Below the pieces are notes generated by a model. That model ran no database searches. It was not told the origin of the DNA and saw only the letters and a list, made by a program, of their open reading frames with translations. The translations under genes and the position numbers were made by a program. Positions 1-15,060 of a DNA stretch of 64,000 nucleotides are shown here, one piece after another (positions within the stretch are counted from its first letter, which is position 1; every line of letters begins with the position of its first letter). Source of the stretch: Pampus argenteus (Eukaryota; Chordata; Actinopteri; Scombriformes; Stromateidae); contig CM072860.1 in the NCBI GenBank assembly GCA_036937835.1, forward strand, positions 4,109,001 to 4,173,000, read 5' to 3'.

Positions 1-2630
1 CCTTTTTTTTGCACATTTCAAATTAAAAATTCGCTCAAGGCTGCAAAAGAAACAAGTTTTGTCGTGTCTATGTTAGCTACAGAAAAACAGGAGCTGGTGG
101 AACTGGAGGAACTGGAGCTGTCATGCTGCAACTCAGAGCTTAATGAATAATAATACCAGTCATTAGGCTTTTATTGTGAAATTTCAAAATCGCCTCTATG
201 TGTAGCCTGCAATCAAATTTTTTTAGATTTGACTTTTTTTTTTTTTCGTTCTGTTGTTTGTTTTTTTTTTGTTCTGAGACGTGCTGTTCACTGACAGATG
301 GGACCTATTTAGCTTAATAATAATGTCATTCACAAACACATACTCTACAAACCAAGGGAGCTACTATTTCATTGCCTCTGCTATAAACAAAAGCAGAATG
401 ATTCTGATAATATGTGAAAAAGGAAAGTGCCCAATAAATGACCACCTAGTTGACTTTTTTTTGCAACCACATGAAAAACTTAAAGTCTTCTCCTCACGGC
501 CGAACTTTCTAGTGAACTTTATTGAAATTTGAAATAAAACACAACCTCTATGGTGATCATAATAACACATTAACAAGATAGTACAAGCTTTCTGAATACT
601 TTTTTTTTTCTTCATGTGTGTGTTACAGCCACATTGACCTACATTTACCTGTCTTCTTGTCCCACTTTTATGTGCCTTGAAAGAAAAAAGCTCCGTTCTG
701 ACTCTAACTCTGATCTGTTTTGATTGCAAAGAGGTTTCAGACTAGCTGAGCCAGCAGTGTGAGCTAACGTCACGTGGAAATATGTTTTCAGGCAGCAAAA
801 GATTAGAGTTGCTAGGTTTTAAAACAGATGTTTTATACTTGTTGTTCAGGGGAAATTGGGTGAGAGGTTCACCGTTTCCCCTCAACCCTGTTCTTGTTGT
901 TTATGGCGTGTGTGTGTGTGTGTGTGTTTATCTGCTTCTGTGATTTCACATTTCTTTGATTTCCCAAATATGGCCCTGGCAGGACAGCATGTAGGATATA
1001 TTCTTACTTATTTACTTCCTGGTCAGTCTAAACCAGACTCTAAACCAGTTGCCAACCGGTCTGCAGGGCAAAAGGTTTTCCAAGGTGTACCGTTTCAAAA
1101 AAACATTGCAGGCGGGATTATCTCTGGGGTCCGTCTCTTCCTACAGATGGCGAGAGTGCAAGGTCATAAGTCTGTCATGTTTTCCTGCAAGCTGGAGGTT
1201 AACTCAGCGAGTTCCTCGCACACACACACACACACATGCATTACATTACATTTTGTATACTCAGCTTACAGACAGCTGAGCAGCCCCAGAGCTCTGCACT
1301 TTCACAGAGTGTCCTTTCAGGCGTTTACACGCAGCCTGCCAATCAACAAAGAAGAGTAGGAGGCTGTGCAATGCTGCGCGGTGGCAAAAGATTCCTCAGA
1401 CAACTCTGTTTACTGTCTAAGGGTTAAGAGGTTTTAGACGTATTTACTCAGAGCTGCATGAGGTCATCAGTCATCTGTATTGTAGTTCATCATACAGTAC
1501 AGTACAGTACACAAATCAGCTCATAGGATGACTTGTTTTCTGCAGTACTTCCCCTCTACTGCAGTAATTTTGTCTGTCAGTTACCAGGCAGGTTATAATT
1601 CTTGACATTTTTTTCCTCCCTGTAAAATACCTACTGACCAACCTACAAACACCATAAACATGTTCACAGCAACCACAAACCGTCTCTGTGTGAGGAACCA
1701 TCTATACGTCTGCAACAGATGTTTATAGTGCATGTATGTGCATATCGGTGCATGTCTGTTCATCTCCTGCAGTGCCAGCTCAGATCTGAGTTATTTAACG
1801 TGATTAGGGTAATCCCACAGAGTCAAACAGGGCCTATTATTTAACAGCACTCTATGGGCCTGAACCCACTGAACTGTTGTATCCAGAAGTACAGATCAAA
1901 TCCATCTTTGTCTGTGTCTTAAATGCTAAAAATGTGCACAATATTATACTAAATAAGAAAATAAACAATATATTAATGTTTAAATTATATTCATGTAAGA
2001 AATGTGTGTTAACACCATATTATTAAGCATTAATCATAACTTGAAATACCTGAATTAGTTGATTATTATAATTACATGAGGTGTCATATCACCGAGGCAG
2101 CAGCAGAGTCAAAGGTTGCTGTCACGCGTGTTCAAAAGTTCAGTTTTTAATCTTTCGCCATCACATCTGAGGTCAGTTCACGTCAAGGCTGTTGACCTGA
2201 ACTCTAATGTCTTTACTGGTTTATCACAAAAAAAACAACAACTGTTTCATAACTTCTCTCTAGTTTTAGAGTACTACTCACTACTACAAGTAACAGGGTG
2301 GAGCGAGCGTTGCTTAACGAGACCAATAAAAACAATAAACACATAAACCAGCGGCTGCATGTCGCATAGAAAGTATTGCAACATATTAGTTTTAATGTCA
2401 TTCATATTCTTTTTCTTCGTGTTATTTCCCAACGTCTTTGTACCATCAGAACATTATTTAAACCTGCAGAATTGTGTTTTAAATTCTAGATAAATAAATA
2501 AAATACATAATATATATAAGATAATATAATTCAGTATGTGCAATAAGATGATTTTAGCAATTTAAAGCCGAAAACTGGATATTAAAAGGTGCTTTATTGT
2601 GTTTGTTTTTTTGTGTGTGTGTGTGTCTAG
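1..2630. other. Intron of slc7a8 (no coding exon recognised)
   Basis: AT-rich sequence with homopolymer T runs, a TG run near 908-925 and short CA runs near 1220. It precedes the first recognisable slc7a8 exon, which begins mid-codon, so this should be intron. I looked for the preceding LAT-family exon (the TM segment ending in the loop before TWVNCSS) and did not find it. The open frames here have no splice-consistent or recognisable coding content. Confidence 0.6.
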
Positions 2631-2846
2631 TGTTGCTGACATGGGTGAACTGCTCCAGCGTGAGGTGGGCCACCAGGGTGCAGGACATCTTCACGGCCGG
2701 CAAGCTGCTGGCCCTCGCCCTCATCATCATCATGGGCATCGTGCAGATCTGCAAGGGTAAGCTTACAGACGCCATACAGTACGTCTATAGCACATTCCAC
2801 CTGTGTCTGGCGGTTTCTCTGTCTCTGTGTGAAAAGCAGAAACTGG

Positions 2847-2879
<33 letters not shown>

Positions 2880-5721
2880 TCTCTCACATATACTGGCGGG
2901 TCATTCGGGACAGTATAGACTCCCTGTAGATGCTGCAGAGGTCAGTGAGTTGCTGAGGCCCTCTGGTTAAAACTCACAAAGCTAATTTCAGGCCCGCCTC
3001 TGTGGGTTTGCAGTCACAACATGGCCGAGGGCCGGTTATGGGGGATTTATGTGCGGGTGTTTGAACAAAATGAAGAGTTTCAGACGATGGTTGATTTGAT
3101 GGGAGACATTAGGTCATATGTGAGAACGCAGCGCAGACATACATCAATGTTCTCTGAGAACACGTCTCATTATGGGATTTATGGAAAATGTAAAGATAAA
3201 AGAAGTTTTCCTAAAGATGATTTAGACATTTTCCCCAAACAGATTCTGAGATTGTAGTATATTTATTAGACAATAAACTACCTTAACTTGGATTTGTCTT
3301 TTACATCTTGTTTTACACACACATTGAATGCATCAGGTGATGGATTTCAGATGGCTTTATTTACAGCAAGCCCAACATTGGTTGTTTACCCTCTCAGCAA
3401 AACAGCAACATGAGCAAATGATCAAGAACAGACATGGCTTAGTTAAAGGAAAAGTTATTCAAATTTGCATAAAGGAACAAAGAGGATCCTGAATTAAAAG
3501 ACTGCATAAAATACAAAACATTCTCCAACATATGTGCTGAAATGATGCTTAATTACATTTATTTTAAAAGTTATCGTCCTCTCTGTTTGCAGGACAGTAC
3601 TACTGGCTGGAACCAGCCAATGCCTTCGAGCCCTTCAAAGAGTATGAGGTTGGTTTGATAGCCATATCTTTACTACAAGGCTCCTTCGCCTACGGTGGAT
3701 GGAACTTCCTCAACTACGTGACGGAGGAGCTGGTGGACCCCTATGTGTACGTTTTCTGTTGTTTTCTTTCCCCCCCCCCACACACACACAGTCCTGAATG
3801 TCTCATTGCTATAAGAAATATGTCTGATTTAAAAGCTGCTTGTAGCTGTTTCAGTGATTAGCAGTGGCATACTGACTAAGCTCCCCAGTTTAATCCCTGA
3901 TCCTTTTTGTTAAAGCTCTCTGATATTTATTTAACTTAGCATGAGAGAAATTCACCTGGAACAAAGTTTGGCTGTATAAAGTGATCTATTTCTTCATTTC
4001 CTCTACCTTCTTTGTTTATTTTAAATCCCTACTTTTAATTTAATAGTTATTTGTGTTATTTAGTTAGAAAAAAAAACCTCCCCTAAGGTAACAGTTTTAA
4101 TTTCCTCCTTTAAATCCCCCGCTCCCAACTCCCCCTCCTTCCTTTTAGCTCTCCTCCCCGACTAAACATTTGTGTTTTTTTTCTGCAGGAACCTTCCTCG
4201 TGCTATCTTCATCTCCATCCCCCTCGTGACCTTCGTTTACGTCTTTGCCAACATCGCCTACGTCACGGCCATGAGTCCCCAGGAGCTGCTTGCCTCAAAC
4301 GCTGTTGCCGTGGTGAGTAGGTCTGGCTGTGATGCAGGTTGATCCTGTGACGTTAATCAAACGCACACATCTTGATTTGTAGAATAACTCTGTCGCCCTC
4401 TAGTGTTACAACATGTCAAAATACACACCTAACCATACGTGTGTGTGTGTGTGTGTGTCTCCTCCTCATCCTCCTCTTCCTCCATGCCAGACGTTTGGTG
4501 AGAAGCTGCTGGGAGTCATGGCGTGGATCATGCCCATCTCTGTGGCTCTCTCCACCTTTGGAGGAGTCAACGGTTCCCTCTTCACATCTTCACGGTTAGT
4601 CGGCCCGTTTGCGACCTTTTCAAACCTGGGTCAAACTTTTTTTAACTTTTTATTATACTATCTAAAGTCTTTACAGTCTGCCTGATATGTAGCTTGGAGG
4701 AAATTTGGAGGAATAATTTTCATTGTATAACATGTGGATGTACTATAGACACAAGTACAGTGAATGATTTTTCTCTGTCACTTGCAGATTGTTCTTTGCC
4801 GGAGCCAGAGAGGGACACCTCCCCAGTCTGCTGGCCATGATTCATGTGAAACGCTGCACTCCCATCCCAGCCCTGCTCTTCACAGTGAGTATTAACACAT
4901 CCTCATAATATCATATCCAGTCTCTCTTGATGCTCAGTTAAACCCATCCTCCTTCCTTCTTTCCCTGCAGTGTCTGTCCACCCTGCTCATGCTGTGCACC
5001 AGTGACATTTACACGCTCATCAACTACGTGGGCTTCATCAACTACCTCTTCTATGGAGTCACTGTTGCCGGGCAGATTGTCCTGCGTATTAAACAGCCCG
5101 ACATGCACCGGCCGATTAAGGTGTGTTTTTAAGTGTTAATGCCTCACGTTATGTTTAATTAAAGTTACATAAATCAGGATGTCAGTTAGTGGTAACTGTC
5201 TATATGTATAGTGCTTTTACATAGAGAGAGATGATACTAAAGCATCCTCCTCTTCCTATGTGCTCTCGTCCAGGTCAGCCTGGTATGGCCGGTCATTTAC
5301 CTCATCTTCTGGGCCTTCCTGCTCATCTTCTCCCTTTACTCTGAGCCCGTGGTGTGCGGCATCGGCCTGGCCATCATGCTCACTGGCGTCCCCGTCTATT
5401 TCCTGGGAGTCTACTGGGAAAACAAGCCGCAGTGCTTTGACGCTTTTGTTGGTAAGTTGGCTTATCGGAGGCTGATTTTTTCCACAAACATGAGATTCTT
5501 TCATCTAAGTCTCTAAACAGCTAAAAATCTCAAATTAATAAAACCTGTGCGGCTCTCTTCTTCTTCTTCTTCCAGATAAGATGACGTACGTGGGCCAGAA
5601 GTTTTGTGTGGTGGTTTATCCGGCTCAAAGCAGCAGCGCAGAGGAAGGAGAGGAAATGAAGGAGGCCAGGTCTCCGTTGTCCAAGGAGGACGGAGACAAC
5701 CACAAGTCAGCGGACTGTTAA
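2631..5721 (+). CDS. slc7a8: LAT2-type amino acid transporter, 3' eight exons (partial)
   Basis: Light chain of the heteromeric, Na+-independent neutral amino-acid exchanger LAT2, which works at the plasma membrane with SLC3A2/4F2hc. Exons: 2631-2756, 3593-3746, 4189-4312, 4491-4594, 4788-4884, 4971-5120, 5274-5451, 5576-5721. They join in phase into about 358 residues plus a partial codon; the family is about 530, so roughly the N-terminal third, including the start and probably the Cys linked to 4F2hc, lies before the window. Blocks typical of LAT2 are visible: [68 protein letters not shown] and [10 protein letters not shown]. The tail after [11 protein letters not shown] fits SLC7A8 better than SLC7A5/6/7. 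In the third exon junction the usual Lys of DPYKNLPR is Val. The C-terminus is acidic and polar and ends in SADC. Teleosts may carry more than one slc7a8 copy, so paralogue assignment (a or b) is open. Confidence 0.93.
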
Positions 5722-6076
5722 AGTCTTTTATCTCCCACCCGGCACAAACAGACGCACACGTGGAACGTGCACATACACCACAGTTTGTAGTGGATTTATT
5801 GATCAACACTGGCGCTCCCAAACTTTAACCTTTTTTTTAAAATCTGGTTTCATTAACATATGAATCAATAATTATTTGTGCCAAATATGGTGCGATAATG
5901 TTTAGAGGTATAGTACCCTAAAACATTTCTGTCTGGGGTCCTTCAAGTGTGCAATAAAGACTCCTCCTTATACAAGACACAGTATCTATTTACAACTCTT
6001 CATCATCCTCCTCCTCCTCATCTCGCTCCACACACTCCCTACACACTCCTACTGTAAGAGCATCCTCTTCTTAGTA

Positions 6077-6108
<32 letters not shown>

Positions 6109-8240
6109 CTAAGGACTCTTACTGTACTGTGATGGCTACACAAACACTTTTTTTGTGTGTGTGTGTGTGTGGTTTTTTCTTTTTTTTTCATCTCTCTTTT
6201 TTTTTCCACATTGTAAATTTTGCTTTGTCATACATTCAACACACCAAAGCTGTATTTTTGATTGTCGAAGCAGGAAAATCACATTCGGATTAGTAAGTAA
6301 TTTCATGTCATGAAGTACACTAAGTGTTTTGTTTTTAAAGCTGACTGTGATTCTGAAATGTTTTTCTTTTTTTTTTTTTGTAATTGTGTTAATTGTTTAT
6401 ATCATTTGCCTTTGTTATTATTTTAGTTGTTAATTTTTAGTTTTGCTGATATTCTTTTTCTATTCAATATCATATTCATCTGGTTTTATTTTTGACTCTT
6501 ACATCTCCAGAAGGTGTTTTCCTTAAAGCTGATGTGTGATCTGTACTTAAACGGCGCACAGTTCTTGTTAATTGCCTTAAATAGATTATATTCTGTATTT
6601 TTAGCCATTATATCTGTGTTGGGACTGATTAGTAGTAGGCCAGATTTTAATGGAAAACAACAACAAAAAAAAGTTGTTTTTTTAATTTCTGTAAATTCTT
6701 ATGGATACTACACAAATAATTAACCATTAAAAGTACAAGACCAGCTAGAAAACATAAATTAAGTCACCATTTCATCACCATATTTGCATTATTAAAGTCG
6801 ACACGCGAATGCCTGAAAAACAGTTTGTTTTTTTTGTAAAAGGCATCGATTGTCTTTTTTTAATTTTTTTTTAGCTAAGCCTCTAGCTGTGTTAGAATAA
6901 TGCTTTTATGATTTATATTTTAGGGTGTAGAAATGATGAATTCATCTTAATTCCCTAGATGAGATTTTAGTGCAATATTAGTACAGTCACCAGCAAAAAC
7001 TGAACACACACACCTCCTGAATGAACCCATTAACAATATCTGGTAACATCTATACTCATATTTTATATTATAGCAACAACAACACTCATGCAACATTAAC
7101 ACACATTATGTCTTTGTGTAATCCATTAGTGTCTCAGGGCATCCCCGCTGCCTTCTCCTTACACACACTGCCTAAAAACCTCCAGAAACTCAGCACATCT
7201 GACTTCTGATTCTTTGAAATCCAGCATGTTAGTACTAAATATCTGTACTGGTGCTAATTAGCTACTTCTTCTTCAGAGTCCTCAGGAGTCTCAAGTGACC
7301 CCCCCCCCCTCTTACAAAAAAAATAATCTCACAAAGTATGACTGAGTTGTTGACAGATTGTATAATTAACGTTAGGCCAGTATTGTGTAGGTTTTCTCTT
7401 GTTAAAATGTGAGGAGAACATAGTGGAAGACTTTACAAGTACAATTATTGTGTTTTGTGCCTGTACAGTTAATGTGTACTTTACATTATACAAAAATACA
7501 TCATTACAGTCTGTTTATTGTCTCGTAGTGAATAAAAAACCACTGAAAAATGTATTTTGCATTTTGAAATTCAGATCCTGATTTATAGAAAACTTATTTC
7601 ACTTCTTATTCATGTTTATTTCCAATAATTTGATCTTTTTTTTTTTATAAATACATACATACCATAAACATGACTGTCATGTTGTGGTTTTGGAATCTGG
7701 ATTTTCACATTTCTTATAATAAGTCCTTTACTGTATATAAATGAGGCCTGATTTTATTTTTATTTTTTTTCCCCCACCTCAGAAATCAAATGCTGCAACT
7801 GTGTGTGTGATACGTCAATGTGAACTGATTGTGATTGTAAAGCTTCTTCACAACTTCAGTGTCAATCAGATCTTTGAGTTTTAACGGTGACGGTGATATT
7901 TGTTGACTCTTTCTCACCGCACAACGTTCCCTGACGTGCTGCAAACTCAACTTCTTGCTTTTTTAAAACAGACCAAACGGGCCTTCAGTGGGGTGGAAAT
8001 ATGAAGTTTTCTATGTTGTCAGTCATGTGTACTATACTGATAACCTAAGCAATACATTATCACACTAATACACACTGACCAACAAGACAAGTCGCTGCTG
8101 TTTGCGGGTCTGCCTACTTTTTTTATTCTGAGGGCCGTTTTCACTAACATGTCTCTCAAGAGTCAAAATTATTTTTGTGTTAAAAATGTAAATGTACATA
8201 TTTGTGGTGAGTGTGTGACAAGAATAAAAACCATACGCAA
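5722..8240 (+). other. slc7a8: slc7a8 3' UTR
   Basis: No coding sequence. AT-rich, with a TTA triplet run at about 6081-6109 and several T tracts. Candidate poly(A) signals are AATAAA near 5951 and near 8223; the second lies just before the convergent nedd8 transcript. UTR extent is inferred only from these signals. Confidence 0.6.
6081..6109. repeat. (TTA)n microsatellite
   Basis: About ten uninterrupted TTA/ATT units in the slc7a8 3' UTR. Confidence 0.9.
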
Positions 8241-8339
8241 GTGAACCTTTTACGTCTCCCTTTTTTTTTTCCGGCTGTATTGACAATTTTCAACGTATGT
8301 ACTAAGAGCACAGAAGAGAAAAAAAAAGTGAGGAAACGT

Positions 8340-9406
8340 TTTCAGCGTCAGTATTAGTTTATTCTACTGACGAACAAATCCGCAGAAAAGGTCAATTTCA
8401 CACAATTCTGTACACACCAAGGGGGGGTGCTTTATGGGCGCTGCTGTCACAATCCCAAAAAACAAAGTTGCATCTCTACAACAAACAAACAAACAAACTT
8501 AACAATATCCATGTAAACTGAAGCCGTTTTCAGTTGAGACCACAAACCCGACCTTGTCTTCTTGCAACAGTAAAATATGCAATCAGCACAAAAAACAAAT
8601 ACTTTAAACAAATGTATATGAACCATTATCCTCTAAACGTCCATCGTAGATAAGTCTACGGCGGACATGCTCAGTCTACTTATGAAGCAGGAGTAAAGAT
8701 GGGGTACATGATTTAAAATAAGTGACACAAGAGCGCACAAAAACATGCCCGTTACTTCTTATGTTCCCGTAAATGTGGCCGTTATCCATCCTTCACAGAT
8801 TGATTTGAGCCACATGGGTGTTTTGCAAAAGAAAATGTGATACACTGATTCGCCCAGTAGCCTTGAATTTATTATACTGAAGTGATAAAGCGGTTTGGGG
8901 CGATTTGTTGAGAATAGAATAAAGATGCATGACATAAACAAAAACAAAAGACAACTAAACTTTTGTTTGCGTCTGACTCTGAAGGATCCAAGGATGAATT
9001 TTCCTAAAGCATCCGGATGTATCTGCTTCACTGTTCACTGTGAGACAGAGGAACAGAATAACTTTTGGGAAACTCAACCTCGTTGGCTTCAGAAATGTAT
9101 AAAGAGACGCCAGAAGGCAGCGAAATTAGCTCTGGATGTAAATCTATAGGCCCGGTTTTAACATGTGCAGTCTATCGCCATGGGCGTGTTACAGTAGGGT
9201 GGGGTTGTGGGTGGGGGGCTGCAGCCAACATATTTTGGCTATAACAAAGAGGCTGCCACAAGTAGAACGTGATCTAACCTTTTCTACAAATGGCTCTGGG
9301 CTGCATACAACGCTGCCGGGTGACCGGGCAACCGGTAGCCGTGTGTCTTCAGTGTTTCCGCGTAATGTAGGCATCGCAAAAGCTGAGGCATGTTTCTTGG
9401 CAATGG
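8340..9406 (-). other. nedd8: nedd8 3' UTR (inferred)
   Basis: Follows the nedd8 stop on the minus strand. A reverse-strand AATAAA (TTTATT on +) lies near 8357, about 130 bases from the last slc7a8 signal, so the two transcripts converge almost end to end. No coding content recognised. Confidence 0.5.
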
Positions 9407-10676
<1,270 letters not shown>

Positions 10677-11730
10677 CTTTGATGACCTGTTTGTTATAAT
10701 TCACTGCAGCGGAAACAGTCGTGTGTTTATTTGCTAACTAAAAAAAATGTTTTGAGCAGCTCCGGGTTGGAAAAAATAACGTTTAAAATGCGTTATTTAA
10801 GTGAAGAAACCATGGAAGAAAATGGATATTCCTTCTTTTCGGTGTATGTTTCCTGTGTGTCCCCGAGAATCCTTCCGCCTCGTTCTTTGTGTGTCGACGG
10901 TTAATGGTTCCGCTTCACGGAAGTGCGGGTTTAACGTTTGCTCCGTCTGCCGCCCAAAAAAAACAACAACAAACAAATAAAGTATCCTAAAAAATTGTCA
11001 TAAATTTGGTGTTAGCAACTTAAACGTTTCTCCTTAACGCCTACAATTAAAATTGACGACAGCAGTGTAAAGAAGTTGTAGTTTTTGTGTATCGTCGACA
11101 AGCAGAAGTGCCTCAAAAAACTACAGTTGGTGCCCCCTGGTAAAACTTCCCGCGCACACATTAGGACGGGAAGCAGACAGACAAAAAATCGACCTTAAAG
11201 GTATGCTAATCCATTTATTTTGCCAAATTACGTATATAACTCAGTGTTTGTCTGGTTAGTACTGTATGCTGAGATAGACGTGTCAATAGCGGTTTGAATT
11301 GTGACTCTTTTGACAGGTTTAACCTTGTATTTTGACACCGAGGCTAAAGAAGCAACAACGCTGTTATGACATCTGTGGTTTAGTTACGCGTCACTATCAT
11401 TAGCAAGAGCATTTCCAGTAGCTAACTGTTATTTAGCTTTAGAAAAAAAAAATAGATATAAGTATTAATCGATTTGCATAAAATTGTAATTACAGTTGTG
11501 GGTAACTTTGACTTTTTCTTTTAAAGGATGTTTGCCTTTAAATGGCTCTTGCTCCATGCCTGCATGTAGATAAGGCCAGTTTAATGACAATATGTTTGTG
11601 TATGAGTGTGTGAAAGGAGGAGAAGAGGAGGTTAAAAGTGGGGAAAATAAAAGCCACCATGATGACATCTGACCTCCCTGTTTATCACAGGTTTATTTGA
11701 CTCTTAGCTGTACACAGCCTGTTTCCAAAT
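10677..11730. promoter_or_regulatory. Shared nedd8/gmpr2 divergent promoter region
   Basis: About 1.05 kb between the two start codons, which point away from each other. CpG-containing sequence lies at about 10850-11170; the gmpr2 start is preceded by a splice acceptor-like CACAG at 11686-11690, so gmpr2 probably has a 5' untranslated exon near 11.1-11.2 kb (a donor-like AAAGGTATGC lies near 11197). Transcription starts are inferred, not seen. Confidence 0.55.
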
Positions 11731-14034
11731 ATGCCTCGCATTGAGAATGACATCAAACTGGACTTCAAGGATGTGCTCCTCCGTCCAAAGCGGAGCACAC
11801 TCAAGTCAAGGAGCGAGGTACGTTGAACACATCTGGAAAAGTATTAAAGTATTAAAAACAACAGCCAGGTGGGTTAAATGATCTGTTGTCCTTTCCTCTT
11901 TTTAAGGTGGACCTGGTGAGGAGCTTCACTTTCAGGAACTCCAAGGGCAGCTACAGAGGCATCCCCATCATCGCTGCTAACATGGACACTGTGGGGACCT
12001 TTGAGATGGCCCTGGCTTTGCACCAGGTAAACTATATGCACTATATGAAATGTGTGTATATAACTTATTATTCCTCAAAGATCACATAGAGCTCAGCTTT
12101 GACCTACATCAGACCTAAATTTAATCTAAGATGTGACCAGAGCTGTATGAGTATAAGTGTCTTATTTTTTTTATAATGATACTGAATGATTATTTTATAA
12201 CCGCCTTATTTCCACCTCTTAAGCCACAGTCACCTCATAGATTTAGAAAAAAAGGTCACTCATACATTCATGGATTTAACTCTATTGACTTATCGCTTTA
12301 TGTCTCTGTATAAATATCTCAATTCATTTGTTTTTCTCTCCCACTAGTTCACTCTCTTTACCACAATCCACAAACATTACTCTGTGGATGACTGGGTGGA
12401 GTTTGCAAAAGAGCATCCAGACTGCCTGGAGGTACTCAAAGTGTAATACCTGTGTAATCCATTATTTTACTTTTAAAAATATTTAATTTTACTGGGTGTG
12501 GTATTTATTGTGGTATTAATTATCTCTCTGTATCTCTCAGAGTGTAGCGGTCAGCACGGGGACGGGTGACGGTGACTTTGAGAAGATTTCAGCCATCATA
12601 GCGGCGGTGCCACAGCTGCAGTACATCTGTGTGGACGTGGCTAACGGCTATTCTGAACACTTTGTCCACTTTGTCAAAGATGTGAGGGAGAAGTTCCCCT
12701 CACACACTATAATGGTCAGTAGATCCTTTATGTTTCTAAATTCGGGGGAAAAGAATACACTTTCTCCATTTCGGACAAACATTATGTTTTTTTTGGCTTA
12801 GGCAGGAAACGTGGTGACAGGAGAGATGGTGGAGGAGCTGATCCTGGCTGGCGCTGACATCATCAAAGTAGGCATCGGACCAGGTGATCAGAGCGTAACG
12901 CTTACTAACACATTTCTGCTGTTAACATGCAGCCTAAAGTCTTAAAGGTTGTCTTCTCTGTCTGTGCTTGAGGAAGGAAACTCACCATTTACAAGAACAT
13001 TTAAAACAGAAAATGATTTATAGACCTGTGTTTGAAAATAACTAACTTGCTCAAAGTACTACATCAGTATCTCTGCTTGTATGCATTCATACATACAGAA
13101 CATAAATAATAATAATAAACAGCCCACGAACAACGCTTGTAAATCCTGGACTTGGACTAGTCATCAGTCTCCTGTGTTTCTTCTTCTTCTTCTTCTACAG
13201 GCTCTGTGTGCACTACTCGCAAGAAGACAGGGGTGGGGTACCCCCAGCTCAGCGCTGTGATTGAGTGTGCAGATGCAGCTCACGGTCTGGGTGGACACAT
13301 CATCTCTGTAAGTGAAAACTCAGTAAATTTAATCAGAAATTCCTGCACAGGTATTTTTGTCTGGAATAAATGTTACAGGAATAGTTTGATTTCTTGCCAA
13401 GAGACAGATGAAGAGAAGCAACACTCACTCTCTTCTCTTTCACGCAGGATGGAGGATGTACTTGCCCAGGAGATGTCTCAAAGGCTTTTGGTTGAGTTTC
13501 TAAGTTGCTCTCTAATTAATTCCACTCATAGAAAGACTGTTGAACCGGACTTCTCACTATTTTTGGCTTTATGTGACTCTAAGGTGCAGGAGCTGACTTT
13601 GTGATGCTGGGTGGCATGCTGGCTGGACACTCAGAGAGCGGGGGGGAGGTCATTGAGAAAAACGGCAAGAAATACAAGCTGTTCTATGGGATGAGCTCCG
13701 AAGTGGCAATGAAGAGGCACGCAGGGGGCGTGGCTGAGTACAGGTCAGAGTCAGTCTTTCTTATGTGACTTACACTGAGGTGGGCACTTGACTCAGTTGA
13801 TACTTTTGGAGCTTTTCTTAGTATAATCTTTTCCTCTCCTCCAGAGCGTCCGAAGGGAAGACAGTGGAAGTTCCTTTCAAAGGTCCTGTGGATGTGACAA
13901 TACGAGACATCCTGGGCGGGGTCCGCTCCACCTGCACCTATGTTGGGGCAGGCAAGCTGAAGGAGCTGAGCCGCAGGACCACCTTCATCAGGGTCACCCA
14001 GCAGCTTAACACCGTCTTCGGCAACGATAGCTAA
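11731..14034 (+). CDS. gmpr2: GMP reductase 2
   Basis: Cytosolic NADPH-dependent enzyme converting GMP to IMP with release of ammonia (purine interconversion). Nine coding exons: 11731-11817, 11907-12026, 12348-12431, 12541-12714, 12802-12883, 13201-13307, 13448-13490, 13584-13743, 13845-14034. Spliced length is 348 aa, the same as human GMPR2. It is an IMPDH/GMPR-family TIM barrel without CBS domains. Visible motifs are the N-terminal MPRIENDIKLDFKDVLLRPK, the phosphate/K+-site loop with the catalytic Cys in GPGSVCTTRKKTGVG (residues about 181-195), the DGGCTCPGDVSKAFGAGADF loop and the GMSSEVAMKRH segment. GMPR2 is preferred to GMPR1 because of length, overall sequence and adjacency to nedd8. 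Confidence 0.96.
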
Positions 14035-15060
14035 ACCAAAAAGAAGAAAGTCTGAAGTCATAAGAGAAATCTACAACACTGCCTGCCTGACTCCCACATC
14101 CTGTTGCACATACAGTAAAACATAAATACTGTCCTTCTATGTACCTTTTTTTAATTTTTTTTGACAGAACTGACGGTCCTTTGACCTTTGGGAATTAATG
14201 CAATTTTAGTAGATTAGATGTGACTTAATTCACATAAAGAAAAATACCTTTTTCAGCACATGGACTCTGAGTCACATTAGATTTTGAATAATTATTTTCA
14301 TAATGCCACAAACTGTTTCAGGGGTATCTAGACAGACAGCATCATGTAATCTAAAGCAGTAATCCTCCTGCTCTTTGCATGTCCGCTGCATCTTATCATT
14401 CCAACGTAAGATCCTTAAATGGTCTTTCCACACGAATGCAAACCTATGCCATACATACATATTAAAGCACTGTGTCTAAATATGTATGCAACTGCTGTGG
14501 CGATATTAGGAAATTGATGTGTTTTTAGAATCATTCCATCACTCATTAAGTTTTGCACTTTAATTATTTGTAATTTGAGAATCTAATATTTAGTTTCAGT
14601 TATGGTCTCACTGAAATGTTTTGAAAACTACAGTGTCATACTTTGTTTTCAGCACCTACTGTTGCATATGTGTCTTTTTAAATAGTCGGACAATTTATAT
14701 ATGAACCATATGGTGACTTTTCTAGTTGTGAAGTGCTGAAACATACCAGAGGTGTTCTTCAATACAATCCTCTCTGGCTCCAGCTGCTCCTGATCAATAC
14801 CAAAGTTTGATTGGGTTTATTAGATGAAGGCATGAGTCATCATCGCCTTTTAAAGTGGAGTTAGACTTAGACTTAGTTTTGCATCATCAGTATTGGGTAT
14901 AGAGTAATACAGTGTCTGTACTTATTCCATTTCAAGCTGTTGTTACATGATCTATGTTGTTTCATTTTATATATATTGTCACACCGGTGCGAAAATGATG
15001 TAGTTTTTAATACAGTTGTTCCATTTTACATTTTATCCAGTCAATAAAAACATTCCATAT
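14035..15060 (+). other. gmpr2: gmpr2 3' UTR
   Basis: AT-rich, no coding content recognised. AATAAA at 15043-15048 is a good terminal poly(A) signal. Confidence 0.65.

Noticed and set aside
856..1359. 167-codon frame at the left end
   Set aside because: Includes a TG run and a CA run, no splice-consistent exon, no recognisable similarity; lies in the inferred slc7a8 intron.
1492..1512. Short CAGTA tandem repeat
   Set aside because: Only four copies of a 5-base unit; no sign of function.
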